Below are positions 54,901 to 64,000 of a stretch of DNA of 64,000 bases, one piece after another; within the stretch, counting starts at the first letter, position 1; each line of letters starts with the position of its first letter. The position numbers were made by a program, and so were the translations under genes. The DNA is from Polycladidibacter stylochi (lineage in GTDB: Bacteria > Pseudomonadota > Alphaproteobacteria > Rhizobiales > Stappiaceae), in contig NZ_LLWE01000024.1 of NCBI RefSeq assembly GCF_001562055.1, positions 62,001 through 126,000 of the forward strand, read 5' to 3'. The notes under the pieces were generated by a model. It did no database searches. It was not told the DNA's origin and saw only the letters and a list, made by a program, of their open reading frames with translations.

Positions 54901-55746
54901 TTACTCCTCACTTTTCGCCGCAAGACGTAAAAAAGCATCCAGCCCCTTAGTAGAAAGCACACGCCGTAGCACCGCCATAAGCTTAGTGGGAAAAGTTACA
55001 AAATAGCGCGGCTTTGCTTTATCGGCCTCAATCGCATGAATTAGCTTTTCAACCACCGCATCAGGTTGCAGCTTGAACTTTGTGGTCCCGCCCTTACTTA
55101 GCATGGAAAGACGCCGCTCATAACTTTTAGCAAATGGTGATTTTGTCTTGGCTTCTTCGCCAATTTCTTCAAAAAACATCTTCACTGCAGTTTTTGAAAA
55201 CTCGGTCGCAATCGGCCCCGGCTCAATCAGGCTCACCTGTATTCCAGTACCATGCAGCTCAAGACGCAACGTATCCGTATAGCCCTCCAAAGCAAACTTG
55301 GTCGCATTATAAGCGCCGCGATAATCCATCGCCACCAGACCGAGCACCGAAGAGCATTGCACAATACGCCCTTGCTCTTGCTGGCGCATAACCGGAATGA
55401 CAAGGCGAGTCAGCTCATGCCAGCCAAAGAAGTTGGTTTCAAACTGCCGTCGCAGCGCATCTACGGGCAAATCCTCAATGGCTCCCGGTAAGCCATAGGC
55501 ACCGTTGTTGAACAATGCATCCAACTTGCCATCGCTCCATTCCAGCGTTTTTTCAAAAGCTCTATGAATGCTCTGGCTGTCTTGATAGTCAAGCTGAACA
55601 CAATCCAGCCCTTCTCCAATGAGCCGCTCCACATCCGCTTGCTTGCGGCAGCTGGCCATTACCCGCCAACCGCGCTCTTGCAACATATGCGCAGCACGAT
55701 AGCCAATGCCTGTGGAACAGCCTGTAATCAAAATTGTTTTTTGCAC
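54901..55746 (-). CDS. SDR family oxidoreductase
   Basis: A 281-residue classical short-chain dehydrogenase. The nucleotide motif TGCSTGIG, NNGAYGLPGA, and the catalytic YNATK (in MDYRGAYNATKFALEGY) are clear. The C-terminal half (FEEIGEEAKTKSPFAK, PRYFVTFPTKLMAVLRRVL) is longer than in core SDRs and fits a steroid- or retinol-dehydrogenase-like subgroup. Substrate unknown. It begins at GTG 55746, downstream of the flavin hydroxylase gene by 36 bp. Confidence 0.85.
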   Translation of the reverse strand: MQKTILITGCSTGIGYRAAHMLQERGWRVMASCRKQADVERLIGEGLDCVQLDYQDSQSIHRAFEKTLEWSDGKLDALFNNGAYGLPGAIEDLPVDALRRQFETNFFGWHELTRLVIPVMRQQEQGRIVQCSSVLGLVAMDYRGAYNATKFALEGYTDTLRLELHGTGIQVSLIEPGPIATEFSKTAVKMFFEEIGEEAKTKSPFAKSYERRLSMLSKGGTTKFKLQPDAVVEKLIHAIEADKAKPRYFVTFPTKLMAVLRRVLSTKGLDAFLRLAAKSEE

Positions 55747-55782
55747 GTCGAGTACCTACCACCAATGAATTTCAGCAATCGT

Positions 55783-57027
55783 CTATAGCTCATGTCCCAG
55801 CAACAACTTTGGCGTCGGTCCACTCATCCCCGCAGCCTCGCCAATAAAGGCCTTTTTCAACATTGGCAGACGCTCCACCACACCCAAACCAAAGTCGCGC
55901 GCAAAGCGCAGCGGATCAACATTGTTAGAAAACAACCGGTTTAAAACATCGGTGGTCACACCCATTTGCCAGGTATCAAAACGCCGCCAGCTTTCGTAAC
56001 GCTCCAGAATGTGCGTGCTGCCAATATCAAGCCCCAGTCGGTGCGCATCCACCAACACCTCAGCCAGTGCAGCCACATCTTTAAAACCAAAATTCAATCC
56101 TTGCCCAGCGATAGGATGAATACCATGGGCAGAATCCCCCGCCAATGCAAAACGCGGTTTCACAAAAGAGCGTGCCAAAGTCAGGTTCAGCGGAAAGGCT
56201 TGGCGCGGCCCATCCAGCTTCAAAGCCCCCAGATGATGGCCAAAGCGCCGCTCCAGCTCGATCTCAAAGGTAAAATCATCTGCCTTGACCAAGCGCTCGG
56301 CTTCCAGCGACTTCTCTGTCCAGACAATAGAAGAGCGGTTGCCCTTTAATGGCAAAATAGCAAAGGGACCTGATGGCAAAAAGTGTTCCTCAGCCCGCCC
56401 GTTATGCTCCCGCTCATGCGCCACAGTCGTTACAATTCCGCTTTGATTATACGACCAACGGTTACATGAAATTCCGGCCAAACCGCGCAATTGGGAGCGT
56501 ACACCATCAGCTGCAACCAAAAGTCGGGCCTGCAAAATGGCACCCGAGCCAAGCGTTACGGTTGTTTTACCCGCTTCAACGGCAAAATCCTGAACACGGT
56601 CAGGGGCAAACACATCAACGCCCTCGTTCACCGCGCTATCATACAGTGCCCCAACCATATGATTGTTTTGCACCATATGGGCAAACGGCTCACCATCTTT
56701 CACTTCGCCGGAAAATGTCAGGAAAACAGGGCGCACGCTGTCATTCAATTTGCTGTCAGTCACAATCATTTCATGAATTGGCTGTGCCTCTGGCTCTAGC
56801 TGGTACCAAATGCCCAACTGCTCCAGCATACGTGCCGCACCTGCTGCAATGGCAGAGGAGCGAGGATCATTCTCGATGGCGCTGCGCGGCCGCAGATCAA
56901 TCACAGCAACTTGCATTGATGGTTCGGACTGTTTGAGCGCCAGTGCGAGCGTCAGCCCCACATAGCCCCCACCACCAATCACAACGTCATAAAGGGGCGC
57001 GTTGGTTGCTTGATCCGCTGTAACCAT
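55783..57027 (-). CDS. Ubiquinone-biosynthesis-type FAD hydroxylase (UbiH/UbiL-like)
   Basis: A 414-residue class A flavin monooxygenase. YDVVIGGGGYVGLTLALAL is the FAD motif. DPRSSAIAAGAARMLEQLG, LVAADGVRSQLRGLAGI and FALAGDSAHGIHPIAGQGLNFGFKD are the Ubi-family motifs (GD motif). It would hydroxylate the ubiquinone ring at one of three positions; which one is not decidable. The start is ATG 57027, with a TTG just before it. Confidence 0.9.
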   Translation of the reverse strand: MVTADQATNAPLYDVVIGGGGYVGLTLALALKQSEPSMQVAVIDLRPRSAIENDPRSSAIAAGAARMLEQLGIWYQLEPEAQPIHEMIVTDSKLNDSVRPVFLTFSGEVKDGEPFAHMVQNNHMVGALYDSAVNEGVDVFAPDRVQDFAVEAGKTTVTLGSGAILQARLLVAADGVRSQLRGLAGISCNRWSYNQSGIVTTVAHEREHNGRAEEHFLPSGPFAILPLKGNRSSIVWTEKSLEAERLVKADDFTFEIELERRFGHHLGALKLDGPRQAFPLNLTLARSFVKPRFALAGDSAHGIHPIAGQGLNFGFKDVAALAEVLVDAHRLGLDIGSTHILERYESWRRFDTWQMGVTTDVLNRLFSNNVDPLRFARDFGLGVVERLPMLKKAFIGEAAGMSGPTPKLLLGHEL

Positions 57028-57232
57028 CAATTTTTCTTTCCCGTTCTTTAGAAGGCAAATTCCTCAAGGGTGCAATTTATGTGCTTAAAGCAACCTCGTC
57101 CTTCTAAGTACTCCCACAGATTGCATGGGCGACAAAATCACACCTAAACACATGTTTGGTTGACTTTTACGTCAACAAAACTCTTTAGTGCAAGTTTAGT
57201 TTATAACACCAGTTAAGCGGAAAATATCGTTC

Positions 57233-58096
57233 ATGAGCAATGCTGTCGACAGTCTTTTAGGTATCCTTAACCTAGAACAGCTGGAACACAACCTATTTCG
57301 CGGTCTAAGCCCCAAAGAAGGCTGGCAGCGTGTGTTTGGCGGACAGGTTATCGGCCAAGCGCTTGTTGCCGCTTACAGAACGGTACCCAGCGAGCGCACC
57401 AACCATTCTTTACATGGCTATTTTTTACGTGCTGGCGACCCTGAGGTACCTATTATTTATGAAGTGGACCGCATTCGCGATGGCGGTAGCTTTACCACCA
57501 GAAGAGTGGTGGCTATCCAGCATGGTCAGGCAATTTTCTCCATGGCAGCCTCTTTTCAAGTTCGGGAAGACGGGCTGAACCATCAAATTGAGATGCCACA
57601 AGTGCCCCAGCCAGAAGACCTGCCCAGCGAGGAAGACCTCAAGGAAAAATTTATTGAACACGCCCCGGAGCCTGTTCGCAAATACTTCCAAAGAAAACGT
57701 CCAATTGAGCTACGCCCGGTTGAATTGGAGCGCTATTTTTCCAAAAAACCTTTTCCCGCAAAGCAAAATGTCTGGGTTAGAGCGACAGCACCGCTGCCAG
57801 ATGACCCAAGAATGCACCAGTGCGTGCTCTCTTACGCTTCAGACATGACCTTGCTAGACACAGCGCTACATGTTCACGGTCTTTCCGTCTTTGATCCCTC
57901 GGTACAGGTTGCAAGCCTTGACCATGCCATGTGGTTCCATAGTGATTTTCGGGCAGATGACTGGCTGCTTTACACACAAGACAGCCCGGCAACCATGGGC
58001 GGTCGCGCTTTCACTCGTGGATTACTCTACACGAGAGAAGGCAAACTAGTCGCCTCAACCTCGCAAGAAGGCTTGATGCGCGAGCGAACCAAATAG
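57233..58096 (+). CDS. tesB: Acyl-CoA thioesterase II
   Basis: A 287-residue double-hotdog enzyme that hydrolyses acyl-CoA to free acid. It has the TesB features GGQVIGQALVAAYRTVP, HSLHGYFLRAGDPEVPI, and DSPATMGGRAFTRGLLYTREGKLVASTSQEGLMR. It is a single gene with 205 bp upstream, convergent with the TlpA-like gene. Confidence 0.94.
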   Translation: MSNAVDSLLGILNLEQLEHNLFRGLSPKEGWQRVFGGQVIGQALVAAYRTVPSERTNHSLHGYFLRAGDPEVPIIYEVDRIRDGGSFTTRRVVAIQHGQAIFSMAASFQVREDGLNHQIEMPQVPQPEDLPSEEDLKEKFIEHAPEPVRKYFQRKRPIELRPVELERYFSKKPFPAKQNVWVRATAPLPDDPRMHQCVLSYASDMTLLDTALHVHGLSVFDPSVQVASLDHAMWFHSDFRADDWLLYTQDSPATMGGRAFTRGLLYTREGKLVASTSQEGLMRERTK

Positions 58097-58140
58097 CCAA
58101 GCCCCACTCCAGCATCTCATTGCTCCAGTATCCTCTCAAA

Positions 58141-58165
58141 GTGCAAGGGACACCTTCCCTTGCAC
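58141..58165. terminator. Hairpin terminator between tesB and tlpA
   Basis: Perfect 10-bp arms GTGCAAGGGA (58141-58150) and TCCCTTGCAC (58156-58165) with a 5-base loop. On the minus strand only three T residues follow, so it is a moderate terminator, 45 bases after tesB and 15 bases after tlpA. Confidence 0.65.
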
Positions 58166-58179
58166 AAACGATCATCCAT

Positions 58180-58830
58180 TTATTTCTGTGCTGCCACCGC
58201 CTCGTTAATCAAGGCAACCGCTTCATCAGAAGCCCACTCAGCAGGGCCAACCATCGCGCCGATTTCACAGCCATCTTCACCAATCAAAACGGTAGAAGGC
58301 AGACCGCGTGCACGGGTTTTGCTACGTAGCTGGCGCAAAATGCCCATAGAATTGTCGGAGTAAACTGGCAGCCCAGCTGCACCAACTTCTTTCAAAAAGT
58401 CGTTTGGATCACCTCTGCGGTCCACATTAACTGCCACCACCTGAAATTTATCGCTACCAAGTTTTTGTTGCAGCGCGTGCAAATCTGGCATTTCTTTTCG
58501 GCAGGGTGCGCACCAGCTGGCCCACAAGTTCAGCAAAACAGTTTTGCCATTAAAAGCTGTCATATCCATTGGCTGCCCATCCGCACCATGAAAATTCAAA
58601 TCAAGCATGGTTAAGGCTTTAGAGGCAGGCTGAATCCGCCCAAAGTCTTTAGCGCTATTAGCTTTAATAGCCTTGGCAGCTTGTAAGGAAAGCTCGCAAG
58701 CCTGATCACTCTTGAGCGTTTCTTGCGAATTGGCCGGAAAAACTGAACGGCCAAGGGCAGCAATTACAATTATTCCGGCGAATAAGGCTTTTCCAAGCTT
58801 TAAGTTTCGGCTACTTGATGACAACTTCAT
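58180..58830 (-). CDS. tlpA: TlpA-like thioredoxin (thiol:disulfide interchange)
   Basis: A 216-residue periplasmic reductase anchored by an N-terminal helix (residues 16-32). LLNLWASWCAPCRKEMPDLHALQQ carries the CAPC active site, and AGLPVYSD and GLPSTVLIGEDG follow. Bradyrhizobium TlpA reduces ScoI for cytochrome aa3 copper insertion. ATG 58830 follows GGGA at 6 bases; the frame extends 81 bases further. Divergent from argH, an order shared by Rhizobiales. Confidence 0.88.
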   Translation of the reverse strand: MKLSSSSRNLKLGKALFAGIIVIAALGRSVFPANSQETLKSDQACELSLQAAKAIKANSAKDFGRIQPASKALTMLDLNFHGADGQPMDMTAFNGKTVLLNLWASWCAPCRKEMPDLHALQQKLGSDKFQVVAVNVDRRGDPNDFLKEVGAAGLPVYSDNSMGILRQLRSKTRARGLPSTVLIGEDGCEIGAMVGPAEWASDEAVALINEAVAAQK

Positions 58831-58862
58831 AATTAATCCCAATTCCAGAAGGGGCGCACATA

Positions 58863-60242
58863 ATGAGCAACCGTATGTGGGGCGGCCGATTTGCTGAGGG
58901 CCCGGACGCAATCATGGAAGAAATTAACGCTTCCATCGATTTTGACCAAAAATTATATAAGCAGGACATTGCAGGCTCTAAGGCCCATGTTGCCATGCTG
59001 GCGAAGCAAGGCATTGTCAGTGACGAAGACGCCACAACAATAACCTCGGGTCTTGATAGTATCCTAGCAGAGATTGAAGAAGGCAAGTTTGTTTTCTCTC
59101 GTGCTCTTGAAGATATTCATATGAATATTGAGGCGCGTCTCGCCGAGCTAATTGGCCCCACCGCAGGCCGCTTGCATACCGCCCGCTCGCGTAACGATCA
59201 GGTCGCCACCGATTTCCGCCTATGGGTACGCGATAGCATGGACCAGTTAGAGGCCCAGCTGACCGATTTGCTACAGGCACTGAGCGAAAAGGCCCAAAAG
59301 CACGCGGGCGATGTTATGCCTGGCTTCACTCACTTGCAATCAGCGCAACCAGTCACATTCGGCCACCATCTGTTGGCGTATGTGGAAATGTTTGCCCGTG
59401 ATCGTAGCCGTGTTGTTGATGCGCGCAAACGCATGAACGAATGCCCGCTGGGCTCTGCAGCACTGGCGGGCACATCTTTCCCCATTGATCGGACACAAAC
59501 TGCGCAAGCGCTGGGTTTTGACCGCCCAACAGCCAACTCGCTTGATGGCGTGTCTGACCGTGATTTCGTGCTCGAGGCTCTAGCCGATGCCTCGATTTGC
59601 GCCATGCACCTCTCCCGCCTTGCCGAAGAAATTGTTATTTGGTGTTCCGCCCAATTCGGCTTCATTAAGTTATCGGACAAGTTCTCGACCGGCTCCTCCA
59701 TCATGCCGCAAAAGAAGAATCCGGACGCTGCCGAGCTGATTCGCGCCAAAACCGGCCGGATTTACGGTGCATTGAATGCCCTATTGGTGATGATGAAAGG
59801 CTTGCCGCTCACTTACTCCAAGGACATGCAGGAAGATAAAGAGCAAGCATTTGATGCCCTGCCTAACCTCTCGCTTGCTCTAGCCGCCATGACGGGTATG
59901 ATCCGCGATCTTGAGCCAAACACAGATGTTTTGAAACAGGCAGCAGGGTCTGGCTATTCCACAGCAACAGATTTGGCAGACTGGTGTGTACGTGTTCTGG
60001 GTATGCCATTCAGAAATGCCCACCATGTTACTGGTGCCATTGTGAAGCTGGCCGTTGATAAAGGTGTCGAGCTTCACGAGTTGACATTGGAAGAAATGCA
60101 GGGTGTTGAACCGCAAATCACCAACGACATCTACAATGTGTTGACAGTCGAAAACTCTGTGCGCTCACGTGTTAGCTATGGCGGTACCAGCCCTCAAAAC
60201 GTGCAAGAGCAGGCTGCACGCTGGCTGAAAGAGCTTAGCTAG
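58863..60242 (+). CDS. argH: Argininosuccinate lyase
   Basis: A 459-residue enzyme releasing arginine and fumarate in the last step of arginine synthesis. [23 protein letters not shown], the [17 protein letters not shown] motif, and [20 protein letters not shown] with the catalytic Ser loop are present. First of a rightward group with the lipoprotein gene and lysA. Confidence 0.96.
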   Translation: MSNRMWGGRFAEGPDAIMEEINASIDFDQKLYKQDIAGSKAHVAMLAKQGIVSDEDATTITSGLDSILAEIEEGKFVFSRALEDIHMNIEARLAELIGPTAGRLHTARSRNDQVATDFRLWVRDSMDQLEAQLTDLLQALSEKAQKHAGDVMPGFTHLQSAQPVTFGHHLLAYVEMFARDRSRVVDARKRMNECPLGSAALAGTSFPIDRTQTAQALGFDRPTANSLDGVSDRDFVLEALADASICAMHLSRLAEEIVIWCSAQFGFIKLSDKFSTGSSIMPQKKNPDAAELIRAKTGRIYGALNALLVMMKGLPLTYSKDMQEDKEQAFDALPNLSLALAAMTGMIRDLEPNTDVLKQAAGSGYSTATDLADWCVRVLGMPFRNAHHVTGAIVKLAVDKGVELHELTLEEMQGVEPQITNDIYNVLTVENSVRSRVSYGGTSPQNVQEQAARWLKELS

Positions 60243-60263
60243 TACAAAGCATATTCAATCCAC

Positions 60264-60292
60264 GGCAAGGCTAGGTCAAATCAAGCCTTGCC
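60264..60292 (+). repeat. Hairpin between argH and the lipoprotein gene
   Basis: Perfect 9-bp arms GGCAAGGCT (60264-60272) and AGCCTTGCC (60284-60292) with an 11-base loop. No T-run follows, so it may stabilise or process the message rather than terminate it. Confidence 0.65.
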
Positions 60293-60383
60293 ACAACCAG
60301 AACAGACAGGCAAACTGCCAATTAGCGATAGAGCTTTTAAAACGCTTCAAATCACTAATTACTTAGAACTCCTAGGAAAAATT

Positions 60384-60605
60384 ATGGCTATCACCCGTTG
60401 TCGCTCAAAGTCTCTTTTGGTTTCCATATTTTGCTTAGCACTAACAATGGCAACAGCAGGTTGCGGACGCAAGGGTAATTTGGTCCCTCCAGCACCAGTA
60501 CAGCCACCAAAACAAACCAATAGCGCTGACAGCGCACCAGCCACAGCAATGCCGGATAAACCCAAGTCTAAAGGTTTTATCCTTGACCCGCTCATTGGCA
60601 AATAA
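60384..60605 (+). CDS. LptM-like small lipoprotein
   Basis: A 73-residue lipoprotein. Hydrophobic residues 9-24 end in ATAGC, giving a lipidated Cys at about 26, followed by GRKGNLVPPAP, the conserved C-G-(R/Q)-K-G-x-L pattern of LptM/YifL. LptM helps LptD disulfide formation in E. coli. The tail is Pro/Ser-rich. ATG 60384 follows TAGGA; upstream frame is unlikely. Fits between argH and lysA, the usual place. Confidence 0.85.
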   Translation: MAITRCRSKSLLVSIFCLALTMATAGCGRKGNLVPPAPVQPPKQTNSADSAPATAMPDKPKSKGFILDPLIGK

Positions 60606-60657
60606 ATCAGTTACAAAGTAAATATGCAGCAAAACAGGCTGCCAGAGGACGAACCCG

Positions 60658-61929
60658 TTGCACCACTTTTTATATAAAGATGGCACCTTGCATGCCGAAA
60701 GCGTCGCCCTTACTAAAATCGCATCTCAAGTTGGCACCCCATTTTATTGTTATTCACGCGCCACACTTGAGCGCCACTATGCAGTTTTAGCTGAAGCATT
60801 TTCGCAAATTGACCACCTTATTTGCTATGCTATGAAGGCCAATTCCAATCAGGCAGTACTGCAAGTCTTAGCGCAAAAAGGTGCTGGGGTAGATGTGGTA
60901 TCGGAAGGCGAGCTGCGCCGCGCCTTGGCAGCCGGCATTCCAGCCAATAAAATTGTTTTCTCTGGCGTAGGTAAAAAGCGCAGTGAAATGCGCTTCGCGC
61001 TCGAAGCGGGTATCTTATGCTTTAACATCGAATCCGAGCCTGAATTGCAACGCCTCTCGCAAGTTGCCAGCGAAATGGACAAGGTTGCACCGGTCTCCTT
61101 GCGTATCAATCCCGATGTTGATGCCAAAACCCATGCCAAAATCTCCACAGGTAAAGCAGAAAATAAGTTCGGCATCTCTTGGCAACGAGCCCGCGAAGTT
61201 TACGCACAAGTTGCAAAACTACCCGCTTTAAAAGCAACGGGTATAGACATGCATATCGGCTCGCAAATCACCTCGCTTGAGCCGTTTGATAGCGCGTTCT
61301 CCCGTCTGGGCGAGCTAGTGGCGCAATTGAAATCTGATGGTCATGCCATTCAACACGTTGACGTTGGCGGTGGTTTGGGCATTCCTTACGGTGGTGGTAT
61401 CGAAGCCCCAGACCCGCGCGCCTATGCTGACGTGGTTCGAAAGCACGTAGAAAAGTTAGGCTGTAAGGTAGTCTTTGAGCCAGGCCGCCTAATTGCTGGA
61501 AACGCCGGTATTTTGGTAACCGAAACAATTTTCGTAAAAGAGGGCGATGCCAAAAACTTCATTATCGTTGATGCCGCCATGAACGATTTGATACGGCCAA
61601 CACTCTATGAAGCTCATCACGAAATCGCAGCTGTTGAGCAAGCCCGTGAAGAGGGTGACAAAATTTTCGCCGATGTAGTTGGCCCTGTTTGCGAAACCGG
61701 TGATTACCTTGCTAAAGATCGCGAACTACCAAAAGTCGATGAGGGTGATTTGCTCGCAGTATACTCAGCGGGTGCATATGGTGCTGTTCAGTCTTGCACC
61801 TATAACTCGCGCCTTTTAGTACCTGAAGTTCTGGTAGATGGCGATAAATATGCCGTTATACGTGAGCGCAGAAGCTACGAAGACCTCATTGCACAGGACA
61901 CCGTTCCAAATTGGGTCAATAAAGCCTAG
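60658..61929 (+). CDS. lysA: Diaminopimelate decarboxylase
   Basis: A 423-residue PLP enzyme for the last step of lysine synthesis. CYAMKANSNQAVLQVL holds the PLP lysine, ATGIDMHIGSQI and VDVGGGLGIPY follow, and GPVCETGDYLAKDRELP supplies the Cys-Glu substrate motif. It starts at TTG 60658 after AGAGGA. The stop lies in a palindrome AAAGCCTAGGCTTT (61921-61934) followed by TT, which may form a weak terminator. Confidence 0.95.
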   Translation: MHHFLYKDGTLHAESVALTKIASQVGTPFYCYSRATLERHYAVLAEAFSQIDHLICYAMKANSNQAVLQVLAQKGAGVDVVSEGELRRALAAGIPANKIVFSGVGKKRSEMRFALEAGILCFNIESEPELQRLSQVASEMDKVAPVSLRINPDVDAKTHAKISTGKAENKFGISWQRAREVYAQVAKLPALKATGIDMHIGSQITSLEPFDSAFSRLGELVAQLKSDGHAIQHVDVGGGLGIPYGGGIEAPDPRAYADVVRKHVEKLGCKVVFEPGRLIAGNAGILVTETIFVKEGDAKNFIIVDAAMNDLIRPTLYEAHHEIAAVEQAREEGDKIFADVVGPVCETGDYLAKDRELPKVDEGDLLAVYSAGAYGAVQSCTYNSRLLVPEVLVDGDKYAVIRERRSYEDLIAQDTVPNWVNKA

Positions 61930-62016
61930 GCTTTTTGTGGAGATGCTTAGAATTTTGCAAGGTTGATCGTCTAAACTCACCCCCCTATGCTTGTAGCACA
62001 AGGAAACGAGGTCCGC

Positions 62017-64000
62017 GTGAGCCACAGCGATCAGCCCCATGAAGCAGAAAACAGCAGTGCTTTCCTAGCGCAGGCACAAGTGCGCCTGAACAGAAAAATT
62101 AAACAGGCGCAGCTTGCTGCTTTTACAGAGCAGCTGCTACCACTGTGCCTACCACCATTAATCGTGGTAGGCTTTTATGTAGCTTTTAGCTTTTTAGGCC
62201 TTTGGAATTGGTTACCCTATTGGCTTTCTGCACTTAGCACCATTGCAATACTGGCAGTTTTTTTCGCATTCTGTCATCCATTTTTATCACTTAAATGGCC
62301 AAGCAAAGCGCAAGCACGTCAGCGAATAGAAACCCATTCAAACCTGAAGCACACCCCGCTTCAGGCACTGAATGATCATCTGCCAAGCAATTTGTACGAC
62401 CCGCAAGCCAAAGCACTTTGGCATGCACACAAGAAACGATTACAAAACCAAATCAATAACCTGACATTTGGCTCTCCCAACCCCAAAAGCTATCGCAAAG
62501 ATCCGTTCGGCTTGCGTGTCGTAGCCCTTATGCTCCTTATCATCGGCTTTTCGCTCACAGATACCAACCGGTGGGGAACATTACTTGCACCCTTTAAGCT
62601 GCCAGAGCAGGAAAAACAGGAGCCGCCGCGCATAGACGCGTGGATTTCTCCCCCAGCCTACACAGGTGAAGCGCCAATTATTTTAACAGGTGAAACTGCA
62701 AGTTTTCGGGACCCCGCAGCACACATAAGAGTACCGGAACTCAGCTTGTTTGAAGTAAAAGTCTACTCGCAAGAGCAATACCAACTGGAATTTATTGCTA
62801 GTAAAACAGGTAGCTCCACACCCTTACCACCAAAAAACGCCCCCGATACAAAGCAGAATAAGAACTGGTCAGTTCCCTTGAAAAGCAACGGAACTCTTAC
62901 ATTAAGTCAAAACGGGCACCCAATTTATAGCTGGCTACTAGAGGTGAAAGAAGATTCTGCCCCAGAAATCTACCTGACAAAAACGCCAGAGCCTCAGCTC
63001 TCCGGCAGCTTAAAGCTAACCTATTTTATCAAAGACGACTACGCATTGGACGAGGCTAGCGTTGAGCTCGCCCTCTATGAGAAAGCAGCGGAAAAAAACC
63101 TGCTTACCTCGCAAAGCAATCAAAAGAAAAAGCCGATACCATTAGTATCAGCGCCGGCTTTTAATCTGTCACTTCCAACAGGCAATAACGATAATCACGA
63201 AGCATCGACACTAAAAGATATAACCGACCACCCTTGGTCTGGAAGTAAATTATGGATGCGCCTACGTGCCAAAGATACAGCTGGTAACGTTGGCTACTCA
63301 CCAATTTACACACTGACTTTACCGCAAAAAAAGTTCTCGCATCCCTTGGCCAAAGCGCTTATTTCGGAACGTAAGAAGCTGGCATTGAACCTACATAACT
63401 TAACATCCGTTATTCATACAATGGATGCTCTTTTATTGGCCCCCGACGTTTTTTTTAATGATTCCCGAAATTATCTACCCCTGCGCTTTGCTTACAAACA
63501 ATTAATTCTAGCTCAAAACGCGGATGACCTGCGGCAAGTAATTGATGATTACTGGCTACTCGCCAACCTTATCGAAGACGGTAACTTATCCGCTATCGAA
63601 CAAGCACTTAAAACTGCTCAAAAGGCGCTGGAGCAAGCTTTAGAGGAGGGCGCATCACCTGAAGAAATCTCCAAGCTGACGGACAACCTGCGTAAGGCCA
63701 TGGACGATTACATGAAAGCTCTGGCGCAAAAAATGCAAGATCATCCCAATTCGCCCGACCAACAGCAGCTTGAGAGCTTGGCTCAGCATTTGGATCCGCA
63801 AGATATGCAAAAAATGCTGGATCAAATTGAGCAGTTGGCACAAGCCGGCTCACATGAGGCCGCACGCGAACTGCTATCCCAAATGCAAGAAATGCTCAAC
63901 AATATGCAAAGGGCTGCCCCCCAACCGCTCACTGAAGAGCAAAAGAAGATGCTACAAGCGCTCAGTGAACTGGGAGATATGATTGGCGAGCAACAGCAGC
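62017..64000 (+). CDS. TIGR02302/DUF4175 family protein, 3' end outside window
   Basis: Reading from GTG 62017 (GAGG 5 bases upstream) the frame stays open to the window end, about 661 residues. Two hydrophobic helices occur near residues 44-66 and 70-88, and a third near 163-180. The rest is a large, probably periplasmic part with QEPPRIDAWISPPAYTGEAP and a helical Gln-rich segment (about residues 530-661). This pattern fits the alphaproteobacterial family placed after lysA. Family size is about 800-850, so the last quarter is missing. Function is unknown. Confidence 0.85.
   Translation, partial: MSHSDQPHEAENSSAFLAQAQVRLNRKIKQAQLAAFTEQLLPLCLPPLIVVGFYVAFSFLGLWNWLPYWLSALSTIAILAVFFAFCHPFLSLKWPSKAQARQRIETHSNLKHTPLQALNDHLPSNLYDPQAKALWHAHKKRLQNQINNLTFGSPNPKSYRKDPFGLRVVALMLLIIGFSLTDTNRWGTLLAPFKLPEQEKQEPPRIDAWISPPAYTGEAPIILTGETASFRDPAAHIRVPELSLFEVKVYSQEQYQLEFIASKTGSSTPLPPKNAPDTKQNKNWSVPLKSNGTLTLSQNGHPIYSWLLEVKEDSAPEIYLTKTPEPQLSGSLKLTYFIKDDYALDEASVELALYEKAAEKNLLTSQSNQKKKPIPLVSAPAFNLSLPTGNNDNHEASTLKDITDHPWSGSKLWMRLRAKDTAGNVGYSPIYTLTLPQKKFSHPLAKALISERKKLALNLHNLTSVIHTMDALLLAPDVFFNDSRNYLPLRFAYKQLILAQNADDLRQVIDDYWLLANLIEDGNLSAIEQALKTAQKALEQALEEGASPEEISKLTDNLRKAMDDYMKALAQKMQDHPNSPDQQQLESLAQHLDPQDMQKMLDQIEQLAQAGSHEAARELLSQMQEMLNNMQRAAPQPLTEEQKKMLQALSELGDMIGEQQQ

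Noticed and set aside
1-64000. CRISPR arrays, insertion sequences, integrases or attachment sites
   Set aside because: No array-like repeats, transposase motifs or tRNA-linked duplications were found on either strand.

Overview
This 64 kb window reads as an ordinary chromosomal stretch of an alphaproteobacterium, most likely a marine Hyphomicrobiales-type organism. That placement is inferred from gene content and order. Examples are crotonyl-CoA carboxylase/reductase divergent from ethylmalonyl-CoA mutase, argH divergent from a TlpA-like thioredoxin and followed by a small lipoprotein, lysA and a TIGR02302/DUF4175 protein, an IalB-family protein, stand-alone MnmD, and a thioredoxin/LON-domain/Trm112 trio. 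Base composition looks moderate to AT-leaning, with very AT-rich spacers. I see no insertion sequence, prophage, integrase, CRISPR array or rRNA. The only RNA genes found are two identical tRNA-Gly(GCC) copies.

Layout. 1-5.3 kb: a sugar or sugar-alcohol module with a GatZ/KbaZ-like protein (cut by the window edge), an FGGY kinase, a GatD-like dehydrogenase and a SorC-type regulator. 5.5-14.4 kb: a lipoprotein L,D-transpeptidase, a DUF429 protein, pyridoxal kinase, ispG, bdhA plus a patatin, a second small L,D-transpeptidase and two tandem MipA/OmpV proteins. 14.5-25.7 kb: sdaA, divergent mnmD and an MnmC-oxidase-like flavoprotein, a run of small housekeeping genes, the tRNAs, ychJ, a Zn/Cd-type P-type ATPase, a TM2 protein and a TrmO-like protein. 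25.8-32.4 kb: a complete PTS module (murQ, an EIIA-HPr-EI fusion, a NagE-like EIICB and a divergent GntR regulator with a perfect 15-bp inverted repeat). 32.4-37.5 kb: a GT4 glycosyltransferase, rlmN, an IalB protein, a SpoU methyltransferase and exonuclease III. 37.5-41.1 kb: ecm and ccr. 41.5-44.9 kb: a ProXWV-type betaine/choline importer. 45-50.2 kb: a small lipoprotein, folK-folP, typA, an unknown gene and a MarR regulator. 50.2-57 kb: hbd, etfA, etfB, a cobalamin adenosyltransferase, small membrane proteins, an SDR and a ubiquinone-type hydroxylase. 57.2-64 kb: tesB, tlpA, argH, an LptM-like lipoprotein, lysA and the start of the TIGR02302 gene.

How the parts fit. Several modules converge on C4 carbon metabolism: bdhA, hbd with EtfAB, Ccr and Ecm handle hydroxybutyrate, crotonyl-CoA and ethylmalonyl-CoA, and the PduO-type adenosyltransferase can supply the AdoCbl that Ecm needs. 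MurQ, the PTS genes and two L,D-transpeptidases concern peptidoglycan recycling and modification. The best candidates for a second look are the self-contained amino-sugar PTS with its operator, the GatD-like enzyme that lacks structural-zinc cysteines, the split MnmC arrangement, the TTTGCA-rich ecm/ccr control region, and a few small genes I could not identify. I found nothing I would confidently call a wholly new system.
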